The notes under the pieces were generated by a model. The model made no database searches. It was not told where the DNA came from and saw nothing but the letters and a program-made list of their open reading frames with translations. A stretch of DNA of 64,000 nt from Epiperipatus broadwayi. Its lineage: Eukaryota; Onychophora; Udeonychophora; Euonychophora; Peripatidae. Shown here in pieces: positions 36,700 to 47,664 of this stretch. Position 1 is the first letter of the stretch. The number at the start of each line of letters is the position of its first letter. The stretch covers positions 558,001 through 622,000 of the forward strand of contig JAQFVV010000346.1 of assembly GCA_028023455.1 (NCBI GenBank), written 5' to 3'. The position numbers were made by a program, and so were the translations under genes.

Positions 36700-38040
36700 A
36701 AAATAAAAATTTTTATGGGATTTAATTTATTATTGATATTGACACAGCTGGGAATTTTATAGATTTCCCCATGTGCTATCAAATTTTATTTCATAAACAT
36801 TGCATATAAATAAAAATGCATTATAGGAACATAAATTTCAATTGAAAAACATTAAAAAAAATTAATGAACATAGAAATTGAATGAATATGTTAATTTGAG
36901 TTATACATAAGATTTTATTTGCTGTCACTTTCTGACAATAAATGCATACAGTTATGCATAATTGGAATATCGTTGCTACCATTTGTTCCACAATATACAT
37001 ACTTCCTAATAGCAGCTTTATTATCTCTAGTAGTTTTTATGATATATACATTACTGTCTATTAAATTTCGATAAAATTAATAAATCGAATCTTGCTTTAA
37101 TTTTCATTAAATTTTTTTAACATCAACGCCAATGAGGTACACTTTTTTTTAAAAAAAAAATTAATGTCAAAATGCGGAAGATACTTACCCTTACAAAACA
37201 AAACTTTAAAATGCAGACATGGGAAAATTTTTGAAAAATAATGTGAAATAAAATGAAAATATTTTTTTAATCAAATGAGATGATAATAACATACATAACG
37301 ATTCATATAAAAAGGGAAATATTTTTTTTTTAAATCAGGTTAAATCATTTAAAAAAAGTTTGTGTAACAACGGAATTAGGTGTATATATTCTAATGGATT
37401 TATTATTTAAAAAATTTATCCATAAAATTTACTTGATAAATTGAGTAAAAATCAGTCATATATCACATGACTTATATAGCTTGTATTACCAATATGTAAT
37501 ATATAAAGAGCCTGCTACTAGCTCTAAACAAGCTTAATTATTTTTTTTTTTTGATAAATTGAGATTAATTTTCAGATACAATTTTTTTTATTGTATTTAT
37601 CAACAAGTATTTATTTAATCTTTCTGCTTTATAATTTTATATTATGAAATTTAAACCACCTTTATAAGAGTGTTTGCTTTCTATGAATCCTTTGATTGAA
37701 TTGTGTAGCTAGCTCTTTTGTCTTTCTATCATAACTAACCATTTGATAAAAAAGGAATACTCATTTTTTATAATTAATTGACCCAAGAATCAATATTGAA
37801 TTGGTGAATATTGGGGGAGGGGAACTACATTCTCTATGTATGAATTGTGTTAGTAAGATTTAATTGGAACTACAACATAATGACTTGCTAGATATGATAT
37901 TATATTTTGTCATATACTGGTGACAGGAAAGAGAATACCAACTAAAATATCCCTGAGATGAAGAAAAAGGGATGTTAAATGGTGATTCTATTATTTAACA
38001 AAATTATAAATAAAAATTTAATGCACATCTTTATGATTGG
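36700..38040. other. Intronic A+T-rich sequence, nothing identified
   Basis: No gene or element. A short inverted T/A tract lies at 37143-37161. Confidence 0.6.
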
Positions 38041-38049
38041 ATGTTATAC

Positions 38050-38360
38050 AGAGTGTGGCCAGTAACTGGTTCTCTACAAGCTGTAGCAGCACTATCTCTG
38101 AATCAATGCACATATTCCATGTATCTTCTGATTAAAATTTTAAGACACGGCCTGTCTATTACAACTTAAGACGTGAAAATGTGACAACATATTTTGCACC
38201 TTTGTAAATCATTTTCAATTCTCTTGTTGCCATCAATAAATCTTGCAAACCACTTATCACTGCCATACACAGTTTGAGTCATTTCAAATGTTTCAATAGC
38301 AGTTTTGCCCAATTTAAAACAACTTTATGACAGCAGGTATTGTGAGTTAAAGTATGAAAC
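38050..38360 (-). mobile_element. Mariner transposase fragment 2 (N-terminal part)
   Basis: On the minus strand, around 38205-38320, the frame reads KLGKTAIETFEMTQTVYG and then FIDGNKRIENDL. Mariner transposases begin with KLGKSATETxEMLxxAYG and later FxEGRxxVEDD, so this is the first helix-turn-helix region. It is broken by stops further on. The adjoining mariner C-terminus at 39.1 kb is on the same strand but in the wrong order, so the two come from different copies or a rearranged one. Confidence 0.65.
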
Positions 38361-38720
38361 ATATTTCATGTTGAAAGTCGATTCAAATACACTAAGGTCT
38401 TAAAATTTTTGTGGTGTAATAGGTAAAATATGGTGTTGCAGGCAATTTTGAAAAGAGAATCAATTATATCTGCACTGAGACATAGTGTTTACATATGTAA
38501 TTTAATTTGAAAGTACAAAAAAAAAAAACTAGAAATGACCAAATGAAAAAATATTGTGTTTTTTTTTGTTGTTGTTCTTTAAAGAAGAAAATTATTTAAA
38601 CCAAAAAAAAAATTTTAAATTTTGCAAATTTACTAGAATAATTAATTAATTCAGTAAGCATGATTTTTTGATTACCATTTTAAAAACTTTAGGCAGATTA
38701 TTTAATTTTTAATTAATCAA

Positions 38721-38745
38721 ATATATATATATAGAGAGAGAGAGA
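38721..38745. repeat. Compound (AT)n(AG)n microsatellite
   Basis: Same arrangement as at 11301-11329. Confidence 0.85.
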
Positions 38746-39039
38746 ATTAATGAATAAATTATAAATTTTGGAAAAACAGTAAGTTAGTGTCTAGGAAATT
38801 ATTACAAATAGAGAAAAGAATTATGAATTGCAAGTGTAAAAATAAACAAAAATGTTTCAGAATGAAATTCATGAAACTTATGATGAGATAGACAGTCTCT
38901 ATAATGACTAATCACAAAAATGAAATTGTATTGAATCCCTTTATATGCATATGTGAAACACAATAAGTTTGAGAATTGACTTTTTTTTAAATAATAAATG
39001 TCTGTTGTGTTAAATGTCCAAGGTGTGACAGTTTAATTC

Positions 39040-39400
39040 CCAGAATGCATCTTCATAAAATATATATGCGGAAATGTTCATTGGTGGCTACTGTCGACCT
39101 CAAAAGTAGTCCCCATGTGGATCTATACATATTAAAATGGTGTTTCCATTTCTGGAAGCACATCTGGATCTCATTTTCAGGATTACTCTTGAGCAACTGC
39201 CTCACGATCTTTTGGACATCACTTATAGGAGAAAATGTTCATCCTTTCAGCACAGTTTTTAATTTTGTAAATAACCAAAAATCACAGAGTGCTAAGTCAG
39301 ATGAATAGGCAAGATAGTCTAGTTGTATAATTGATTTTCTGGTAAAAAAGTCTCAATATATACACTATGACTTATTTTTACACCAAATCATGGGCACAGA
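39040..39400 (-). mobile_element. Mariner transposase fragment 3 (C-terminal part)
   Basis: On the minus strand, from about 39310 downwards, frames read SSDLALCDFWLFTKLKTVLK, then a stretch with QKWKHHFNMYRS, and in the alternate frame CIDPHGDYF. These are the mariner C-terminal blocks: SPDLAPxDFxLFPxLKxxLxG, the FxxWxxRxxxCI region and GxYFEG. The third catalytic aspartate lies within the SPDLAPCD motif (D present). Stops and frame changes show it is inactive. Confidence 0.75.
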
Positions 39401-39792
39401 TATTTATGATCTTCTCAATAGCTAACAACTAGCCCTACTTGCTTAAAATTTATATGTGATAGCTTAAACATATTCAAACATGAATATTTAATCCTTGTGT
39501 GCTTCTGATACAATTAGGTCATGATTAACACCACATGGCCATTCTGGGAATTAAATTGTCACATCTCTTATTTTGTAGGTGATAGTAATACTAAAGATTT
39601 TTTAAAAGCTCAAAAAAAAAATTGGATAAGAAGAATAGAAATTACTGTCAGAGGTCACCATCTCTTTTTCAAAAAAAAAAAATTTACTCTGCATCCCACT
39701 GGAAATTTAGTTTTTTTTTTTTTTAAGTGTATGAATAGAATGATGCAGTGACACATTTGCATACTATATTTTTATGGTACTTGAGTAGTAAA

Positions 39793-39947
39793 CCTGCAAC
39801 ATGGAGCATGTATTAGACCTATTGTGTCTACTCACATTCGTATCAATCTGCTGATAACTTTGTAATCTTGTGATCTGACCAAGTGTCGGAAGGTTGATAC
39901 AAATGTCAACAGATGTAGTATGTCTAATACATGCTCCGTGTTGCAGG
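39793..39947. mobile_element. 155-bp MITE-like hairpin
   Basis: Arms of about 58 bases (39793-39850 and 39890-39947) are imperfect reverse complements. The outer 26 bases match best: CCTGCAACATGGAGCATG at the left is mirrored by CATGCTCCGTGTTGCAGG at the right, with one mismatch. No clear target duplication was seen. A minus-strand open frame crossing it is a by-product of the palindrome. Confidence 0.65.
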
Positions 39948-39984
39948 ACTAAAAGAAGTAAAAATAAAAAAATAGTAAAACTTA

Positions 39985-40180
39985 TAACATTAACAAAGAA
40001 CAACATTTAAAATAAATGCAACTTCCAACATTAACAAACAACTTTTAAGAACATTTAAAATAAAATTTCAACATTAACAAGTTTCCAAAAAAAAAAAAAA
40101 TGTGACTTGAAAAAAAAAGATGCAAGTTTAAAAAACTAGTAACTTTTAAGAATGACATTTAAAATAATAAATAAAATGCA
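39985..40180. repeat. Imperfect short tandem repeat (about 45-50 bp unit)
   Basis: AACATTAACAA followed by CATTTAAAATAAA recurs about three times with A-rich padding. Confidence 0.5.
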
Positions 40181-40600
40181 ATATTACAATAATGATGCCA
40201 TTAATTAAAAAAATAGTTTAAATATACACCAAACAAACAGTAAATGATTTTGATTTTTAAATAATTTGGATAAAATACATTAACTATATTCCTATGACCT
40301 TTACCATGTAATATATAACAGGAATTTATGCGTTAAAACTAAATTTTTTGGATAAACTATTACCATAGAAAATGAAGATCTGCAGTAAAAAATTTTCATC
40401 TGAAAATGAAACCACATGATTGCAAAGTATGCTGGAATTTTCACAAAACTGCTAATAAACATTTTTTTTGTTATTAAGAAATTAAACCAAAACTACAAAA
40501 TAAAAATATATATTATTACACTTTTATTAAATTTTTATATAAAACATTCGCCATCAAATATCCGCGTCCCCTTGCGAATGCCGATTTGAATGTTGCAACT

Positions 40601-40880
40601 TCGGACATTAATGAAAAATACGACAAATAACTGAAAATGTCGAAGTATTACTTAAAAAAAAAAAAATCTTGTTAATTAAAAAAAAAAAAAAAACATGTTT
40701 TCACAATGAAAAATACGACAAACAACAGAAAATGTCGAAGTATTACAAAAAAAAAAAAAGATCGCGTTGAAAAAATAAAATAAAATCTTGTTGATTAAAA
40801 AACAAAACACGTTTTCACAATGAGAAATTGAAAATGTCGAAGTATTAAAAAAAAAAAAAACATGTTTTCGCAGAGATTTT
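40601..40880. repeat. Three imperfect tandem units of about 100 bp
   Basis: Each unit contains AAAATGTCGAAGTATTA, an A tract and an ACRYGTTTTCRCA motif. Units start near 40610, 40706 and 40819. Related units recur at 41530 and 41622 between the two larger duplicated blocks. Confidence 0.75.
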
Positions 40881-40913
40881 CTTTCAATTTGACGTCATCA
40901 TGACATTTCAAAT

Positions 40914-41528
40914 TTATTGTTGGTGTGAAAAGGCCTCCTATCTTCTCTACATTGCAGCTTTAGTACTCAAGTATCATTTTTATTTATGTCCTATGATATA
41001 ATAAAGAGAAAGATGTTATGAATAAGTTATCATGAAACTTGAAATTATAAAATTAATCATATTAAAATTTGCCTTACCCATAGAAAATTAAGATAATGTT
41101 AAAATAAAAATTACAAATAATCATAATGAGAAGAATGAAGTTGGTGTACTGCTATCAATTTATTAATGTTCAGTTCTTTTTAGTTAACAGATTTATGACT
41201 ACACGGAACTTGCATTTCACTGAATATAATGAAAATTTAATTAAAAACTTCTGTATTATAATCCAGAATAAAGTGTAGGTATCTAATTTTGTATCATCTT
41301 TGGTACTCGGTCTTTAAATTTAAATTATTAATTTGTTCAAAATTTAATTAACTATGTTTATTTTAAGAATATCTTCCAATTGCTGATTGTAATCAGAATC
41401 GAGAACCCCCAAATTCTGACAATAGACAAGGAAGGCTTCATGTCTTTCTACTGTTGATAAATTTGGAAACTGGCTGCATTTTTCTCTCTTAAATTTTGTT
41501 TATACAGAAGAAATTTTGCCGCAAACAT
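40914..41528. repeat. Duplicated block, copy 1
   Basis: Starts TTATTGTTGGTGTGAAAAGG and matches 41681-42290 over about 610 bases with small indels. On the minus strand both copies read NLGVLDSDYNQQLEDILKMN near their far end (about 41350-41430 here), so the block probably carries a fragment of a coding sequence of unknown family. Confidence 0.8.
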
Positions 41529-41680
41529 GAAAATAACTGAAAATGTCAAAGTATTACAAAAATGATCGCGTTGAAAAAATAAAATCTTGTTGATTAAACA
41601 AAACATATTTTCACATTGAAAAATATGACAAATAACTGAAAATGTCGAAGTATTACAAAAAAAAAAAAAAAACATGTTTT

Positions 41681-42290
41681 TTATTGTTGGCGTGAAAAGG
41701 CCTCCTATCTTCTCTACATTGCAGCTTTAGTACTCAAGTACCTTTTTTTTATGTCCTACAATATAATAAAGTGAAAGATGTTATAAATAAGTTATGAAAC
41801 CTGAAATGATAGATTAATCATATTAACATTTGCATTACCCATAGAAAATTAAGATATTAAAATAAAAATATAAATAATCATAATGAGAAGCATGAAGTTG
41901 GTATACTGCTATCAATTTATTAATGTTCAGTTCTTTTTAATTAGCATATTTGTGATTACATTGAACTTATGTTTCACTGAATATGATGAAGAAAATTTAA
42001 TTAAAAACTTGTATTATAATCCAGAATAAATTGTATGTATCTATATTTGTAGCATCTTTGGTACTCAGTCTTTAAATTTAAATTCTCATTTGTTCAAAAT
42101 TTAATTAACTATGTTCATTTTAAGAATATCTTCCAATTGCTGATTGTAATCAGAATCGAGAACCCCCAAATTCTAACAATAGACAAAAAAGCCTTCATGT
42201 CTTTCTACTGTTGATAAATTTGGAAACTGGCTGCATTTTTCTTGTCTTAAATTTTGTTTATACAGAAGAAAATTTGCCGCAAACATGAGA
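41681..42290. repeat. Duplicated block, copy 2
   Basis: Direct-repeat partner of 40914-41528, offset 767 bases at the start and 757 near the end. The intervening sequence is made of the short units that also precede copy 1, so the whole array looks like one tandem duplication. Confidence 0.8.
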
Positions 42291-43580
42291 ATTTTTGTTT
42301 TTATTAGATTGTATCAAGCTATGCTATTTTGGGGATCAATCAGGTTGGTTCTTAAAGCAATGACTTAGTTCTCAAGTAGCTATCAATGAATCAAAAAATT
42401 TATAAAACTGATTCAAACTGTTAGCTTTTGATAAGCAATAAAACTCATATATGTAACTACAAGCAAATGAATTCTTCGTCATATTCAGTGCAAAGTTGTC
42501 CAAACTTTTTGACATTCAGTGAATTTTGTCTGATTTTGTTGTTTGCATTAGTGAAATAATATAATGCCTTATGTAGACATTCAGATTTTTGAAGGCTAAA
42601 TTTTGATGATGAATGATAGTAGGTAAAATGAATATATTCAGAATCAAATGTGTAAGAAAATTGTTTTGCCTTTTTATTGTTGCTGAAACAACATCTGACA
42701 AGTCAAGAGATCTTTAAAAATGTCCATTGCATCAAATGTCGATTCTTTTATAATTAACAAATTTTTTAGCAAATAATAATGATTGGTGTTTTTTTTTTTT
42801 TATGAATTGTATATATGTTAAAATAAACAAAGCTTTATTTTCTGGAAAAATTGATTCATCAAGCAGTGTAATGACCTGAAATATTTTTAAATATACAGAT
42901 GATGAGTCTTCAACATGGTGAATTATTTTACCAATTTTTTTTAATACTATTATTGATCAAAGAAATTTTCTTTGTAATATCAGATACTAGCTTGTGTGGT
43001 GTAGTGTGAATCATTTATAAATGGTTGAATTACTTCTTTGCCAATAATAAAGTTTTCCAGAATTATTTATCAATAATGAAATGTTGGAAATGTTTGCATT
43101 GCATCACCATTTTCTTTCGATGCTTGCCATATCCGTGTTTTTGTTATAATATTCCGATTTTTGAATTTTTAACAGGAAAAAAAAATCTGTTTCCCTTTAG
43201 AACTTGAATTCACGTAAATTATATTTCCCAGGAAAAATCCTTAGAAACTGGGACAATGGAAATATTAAGTTTGTAGAGTAAAATTTTGTAAATATTTTTT
43301 ATTAAAATCTGAATTATTCTTTTGAAATAATTAATATTTCATAAATATTTTGTGAAAAAAAAAATGTAAAAAAAGGTTAGAGGATAAACTAAAAAGCCAA
43401 TACATAAATATTTTTATATAGTAGATGATCACGATATTTAAATTTAAAATTTGTCTGTTAGAGGGCATATTTTTTTATTTTCATGTTTTATTAAATTATA
43501 ATTTTTGTCAGATTTTTTTTTTTTAGTTTTAACCATTTTTTAAAATAATATATAACTATAATTAAAAAGGAAAAAAATTA
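42291..43580. other. Intronic sequence, possibly more of the duplicated element
   Basis: The minus strand of 42300-42800 has short protein-like pieces but no recognised motif. Otherwise A+T-rich. Confidence 0.4.
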
Positions 43581-43583
43581 ATA

Positions 43584-43985
43584 TATGAAAAAAGCTTTTT
43601 TTAAATAATGCTTTTATGTAAATAGCTGACTAAAAAGTACAAAATAACAAAGTAAACTCCTTGATTAATTTGCCATTCTTGGAAAATATCAGATTTTAAG
43701 AATCTAGACTTTTTATAAACAATTGGAAAGTGAAGGAATATTTATTGTCATTTCATAAAAGCATTTGAGGCTAAATAAATCAAAATCAAAAAAGTCTCAA
43801 ATGCTTTTATAAAATGACAATATTTGTGCAATTTCCAATTGTTTTATAATAAGTCTAGATTCTTAAGATCTCTGATATTTTCCAAGAATGATAAATTAAC
43901 CAAGAGGCGGATTACTTTTGCTATTTTATACTTTTTAGTCGGCTATTGACATAAAAGCATTATTTAGAAAGTTTTTTTTTTAATG
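43584..43985. mobile_element. Long inverted repeat (foldback element, about 400 bp)
   Basis: Arms 43584-43769 and 43796-43985 are imperfect reverse complements of about 190 bases with a 26-base loop. For example, CATAAAAGCATTTGAG in the left arm pairs with CTCAAATGCTTTTATA in the right. It is unlike the 36.3-kb hairpin in sequence. No coding and no clear target duplication. Confidence 0.7.
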
Positions 43986-43999
43986 TTTTCATAGTCTTG

Positions 44000-45075
44000 A
44001 AAACTTCATAGCTTCATTTGGTAAAACTTTTTGAAAAGTCGCCCACATCAGTAATGTTTGTTGGTGATTGAATTAAAGCCATACCATAGTTCAGATAGTC
44101 AGTACTATGTTAGGTTCAGCCTGCAAAAGATTTAAAATTTGTGTTTATTTATTATAATTAGATATATAAAATTATCAAGAGATATAATAATTTATATAAT
44201 TGGGAAAATGTGCTTTCTTTTGCCAGAATCAATTTTTTTTTTTTAGAATAGCGCCCACGGCATCAAATATACAGTGCTATTTATGTATGATGGTAAAAGT
44301 CAATCAAACTAAAATATTATTGACCTAATAAATTGGGTTTTCTTTGCTCAGCATTATATATGTGTATTTGATACTAAATTGTCAATTAATTAAAAAAAAA
44401 TCAGCATGCAATTCAAAGTCAGTTACAGTTTTAATTTATTTGTCCTTGACACTTTTTATTATTATTAATGAACACTTTATTTATCAATTAATGCAGATAA
44501 TTCAATAGATGTAAATAATTATTGATAGTTAACAGTTTGTTTTTTTAATTATATTTACCTATTTTCCTTAATATTGTAATAAAAAATGTGTCCAATATAT
44601 TATTAACTGTGCATTTTGAATAATAATATACTCATACATACCTGCTACAATTTTATTATTAACAATTATTAAAAGATAGAGAAATGTATGGCAGATATAT
44701 ATAATACATGTAAATTGCTGTTTTAGTAAAACATTAATAATACTTTTTTTTATATGTGATCCCTAAAATGGAAGACATGGATATGAACTAAAATTTTTAA
44801 ATACTATTGTTGACTGCTTATCACAATAATTTAGAAACAATTTAGATTTTATACATAATGTCTATTTGTAGTTTTGAATTGTAAGAAAGTCATTATACGC
44901 ATAAATTTCTGATGATGCATGCCGATTTCCCTGACATATGATATACTCAACTATCAGTACTTAAACAAGATTAGTCTATGCACTTGGATTACTAATCGGT
45001 TATCATTTGCATATTGTATATTTATTTGGAAAGTAATCATTATAACTTTGTTTATGTTACGTAGCTGAAGAAACA
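44000..45075. other. Intronic A+T-rich sequence, nothing identified
   Basis: No gene or element seen. Confidence 0.6.
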
Positions 45076-45093
45076 TCTACAAACAATTTTCTT

Positions 45094-45225
45094 TTAGTTT
45101 TGCTTTGTTTCCAATGCATGCGGAATTACCCTTGCCACCCTTTTCAAATAGTTCCAATATGTCTTATGAGGCTGTATATCAGCTACTTTGGCAAGTACTA
45201 ATTTAAATAATGTTTGAGCATTTTT
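45094..45225 (-). pseudogene. Unrecognised protein-like fragment (43 codons)
   Basis: The minus-strand frame from 45225 to the TAA at 45094-45096 reads a balanced, helix-like peptide that includes NAQTLFKLVLAKVADIQ and PHKTYWNYLKRVARVIPHAL. It stands out from its surroundings by higher G+C and the presence of W, H and P. The frame continues past the stop with KKIVCRCFFSYVT. I do not recognise the family. It could be a transposon or processed-gene relic. The plus strand of the same bases is also open and ends in a GTACTA donor-like site, but the minus reading looks more protein-like. Confidence 0.35.
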
Positions 45226-45229
45226 CTAA

Positions 45230-47280
45230 TCTAAAAATTTAATTTTTTTTTTTTTCAATAAAATGTTATTAGAAATTTGATTTTAAAAAATGTAAAAAAA
45301 AAATAATAATTATAAATTTTATTGTCTGATATTAAATAAGTATTTTTAATAATAAAAATGATTGCAAGAAATATGTTTTTATTTCAGTAATATTTCTGTC
45401 AGCTTTAATTGTTGGGACTGTGATATTTATGTTCTATCTTTTTTTTTTTTGTTTGTTTGTTTGTTTGTTTTCAGTTGGGGGTGGGGAGTGATATCATGTT
45501 TTGATTAAATTCTTACAAAAAAAAAATTGAATAAATCATGTAGTTGGATATTGAAAGAACATTCTTAATAATATAAAGACTTTTTATTTCAATTTGTATT
45601 CCATTAATGACTTAATAAATATTTTTAAAATTATGAAAGTAACTTCTCCCATATCTTTCTAGATTTTTATTATTATTCCTTCTTTTTTCCACTTCACTAA
45701 ACAGAAATATCTAGATTGGTGAGGCTAATATTTGCCAAAAAAATTTATTTTATACTACAACATTTGGAATTTCATTATGTGAAGCAGTAATTCAGTTGAT
45801 TTTGTATAACATATTTCAATTCCTATTTCCGCCCAATCTCCCATGAAATTTTGAAGAAAAAAATATCTTATATTTTATAAATACCCCCTCCTCTTTCTTA
45901 TTAGTTTCACATCTTATTCTTTTAAAAGTTCTTCAGTTTTAGCACTATTAAATTACAGAAGTGAAATCACACTTAAGAAAGGGGTTGTTAAATAGTTTTT
46001 TTTTGGGGGGGGGGGGTGATTAGGGATAAATGTGTAAAAAAATTGACAAATTTTGGAAAGATTGCTTTAGACAAGAATTGGACAAGTAAATGGGAAGAAT
46101 AGGATTAAGATCATAGGAAAAGTGATGATTTATTAAAGAATGTAGGAAGAAGATGAATTATATTGAACATGTACTTTAATAAGTCTATCATAAAACATTT
46201 TGAAAGAAGTATGAATATTAAAAAAATTAGAGAAAGTTAATAGATAATCTTAAGAAATGCAATTATAAATATTTTAAGGAGTAAAGCTTTGAACATTAGC
46301 CTCAAGTCTTCTGTTCAATGCAAGAGTTCTTTAACCTTTGGCCAATAACTAATGATAATTTAGCTCACCAATATCTTTTTTTATACAATTTGAAGAAGAA
46401 AAAAAACTCATTAGTTTGAATTATGTAGCATTGAATAACTTATGGAAGATTTTTATTTTTGAAATAAATAGATTATATTAATTAAGTGGTGGGATGGAAA
46501 GTGCACATATCCAATATAGCAAAATATATAGAAATGAATTTTTTTAAATCACTAATTATTAAAATTGATTATCCAACATAGGCACAGAAAGATAAACACA
46601 TTTTCAGATGTCTAACATATATATATGATTAGGTTATTCCCAGTTATATGTTCTCTATTATGCTACTTAATATTATTAAATAAACTTAGATTTGAAAATT
46701 AAATTTGGTAGAAAAAAAGCTCCTACATTGTTTATAGATGTTTTCTTTAATAAATATCTTTTCTAATAAAAAATGTATATTATTTAATATATATAATAAG
46801 AATAAACATATTAAATAAATATTTATTTATCTTTAAGTTTACTTCATTGTTTTCTGAATAGCTTTGAATTGTTAGACCATTATATGATTGTTTATGCTAG
46901 ATTGGAACTAAAACTCATTAAAATAAATTGTTTTGTAAAGTAGTGAATAAAAGAATTGTTTTACACTCTGTATAAATATGTATAATTATCCGGAAGCAAA
47001 TCTTGCTTGTATACTAAAATGTCTATTCTAGTGTTCTTCCATCTCTTAATAACATTCTTAGTTCTTTAAAAAAATCTTGTAATATACTTTCTTCTTTCCA
47101 AGTTCTTAAATTTTTGTATTTTTAATTATTGTCTCTTTTATATAGAATGTTTTTGTTTTTATTGATGTTTGTTTTTAAATAATTTATGTTAAAAGAATAT
47201 AAATTGAATAATTATTAAATTGTTTATAAGCTAAGCTATATATAGTTTTTACTAAACATTAAATTCTTTTCTATTTTGCA
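45230..47280. other. Intronic A+T-rich sequence before exon B
   Basis: Includes a GTTT run (45450-45472), a G12 tract at 46005-46016 and no supported gene. Confidence 0.6.
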
Positions 47281-47281
47281 G

Positions 47282-47346
47282 AGAGATTAGCAGCACATAT
47301 GGCCTCCCACAGACCGCATAGGTGTACCATCAGTGGCTGTGGAAAG
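47282..47346 (+). CDS. MTA: MTA-family exon B: end of C2H2 finger 1, start of finger 2
   Basis: Internal exon of 65 bases after the acceptor TATTTTGCAG. Its first two bases complete a GAG codon with the last base of the exon ending at 20534. It encodes (E)RLAAHMASH, the histidine half of finger 1, then RPHRCTISGCGK, whose C-x4-C opens finger 2. It ends in phase 0 at GGAAAG before donor GTGAGC. Finger 2 is completed by the exon at 62027. A second donor, GTAAGT, lies at 47380; using it would lengthen the exon by 33 bases in frame. The open frame also runs on into the intron to 47478, but that is read-through with no coding character. Confidence 0.88.
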
Positions 47347-47379
47347 GTGAGCAATGAACACCCCAATCAGAATTTTAAT

Positions 47380-47385
47380 GTAAGT
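47380..47385 (+). promoter_or_regulatory. Alternative 5' splice site of exon B (candidate)
   Basis: GTAAGT, a full match to the intronic donor consensus, 33 bases beyond the GTGAGC used in the main model. The 33 bases (47347-47379) contain no in-frame stop and read VSNEHPNQNFN. Confidence 0.45.
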
Positions 47386-47648
47386 ACTGATGACTCCCCT
47401 AATTTAAAGACTTCTCTCTCTAATATTGCTGATTGGATCCTCCTGCTCTTAAGCATTTATTTTTTCTCACCAATGAGATGATTTTATATATACTGGTGTT
47501 TTTTTAAAAAAAAAAAAACTCAATTATTTCTGGATTCTTACAATCTATTACTTTTTTGCTTAAATTTGTTTTTTCTTTATCATTTTTTATTATTCATTTC
47601 CTTTTTCACTATTCTTTTTTCTTAAAATTTAAATAAAAATTGTATTTT

Positions 47649-47664
47649 GTGTGTGTGTGTGTAT
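47649..47664. repeat. GT microsatellite
   Basis: Short run of alternating G and T in the intron after exon B. Confidence 0.8.

Larger units (their letters stand above)
20535..47281 (+). other. Intron A-B (26,747 bp) of the MTA-family gene
   Basis: Starts GTTAGC and ends TTTTGCAG. It splits finger 1 of the zinc-finger pair at phase 1. It is filled with A+T-rich sequence, long T and A tracts, and most of the transposon fragments and hairpin elements listed separately. No further exon of the gene is needed here, because finger 1 is exact when the flanking exons are joined. Confidence 0.85.

Noticed and set aside
39764-40006. 80-codon minus-strand frame with a hydrophobic start
   Set aside because: It spans the 155-bp MITE hairpin and tandem repeat and does not resemble a secreted protein beyond its T-tract-encoded leucine/phenylalanine run.
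40601-40880. CRISPR-like array
   Set aside because: Units are imperfect, about 100 bp apart, A-tract rich and in an animal intron. No repeat-spacer pattern.
45098-45196. Plus-strand cassette exon between exons A and B
   Set aside because: A TTTTAG acceptor and GTACTA donor-like site bound an open frame, but including it would break finger 1, and the minus-strand reading of the same bases looks more like protein.
47347-47481. Open frame continuing from exon B into the intron
   Set aside because: The full extension to 47481 has no zinc-finger completion. The exon at 62027 finishes the C2H2 motif exactly, so this is intron; only the 33-base alternative extension is kept as a possibility.
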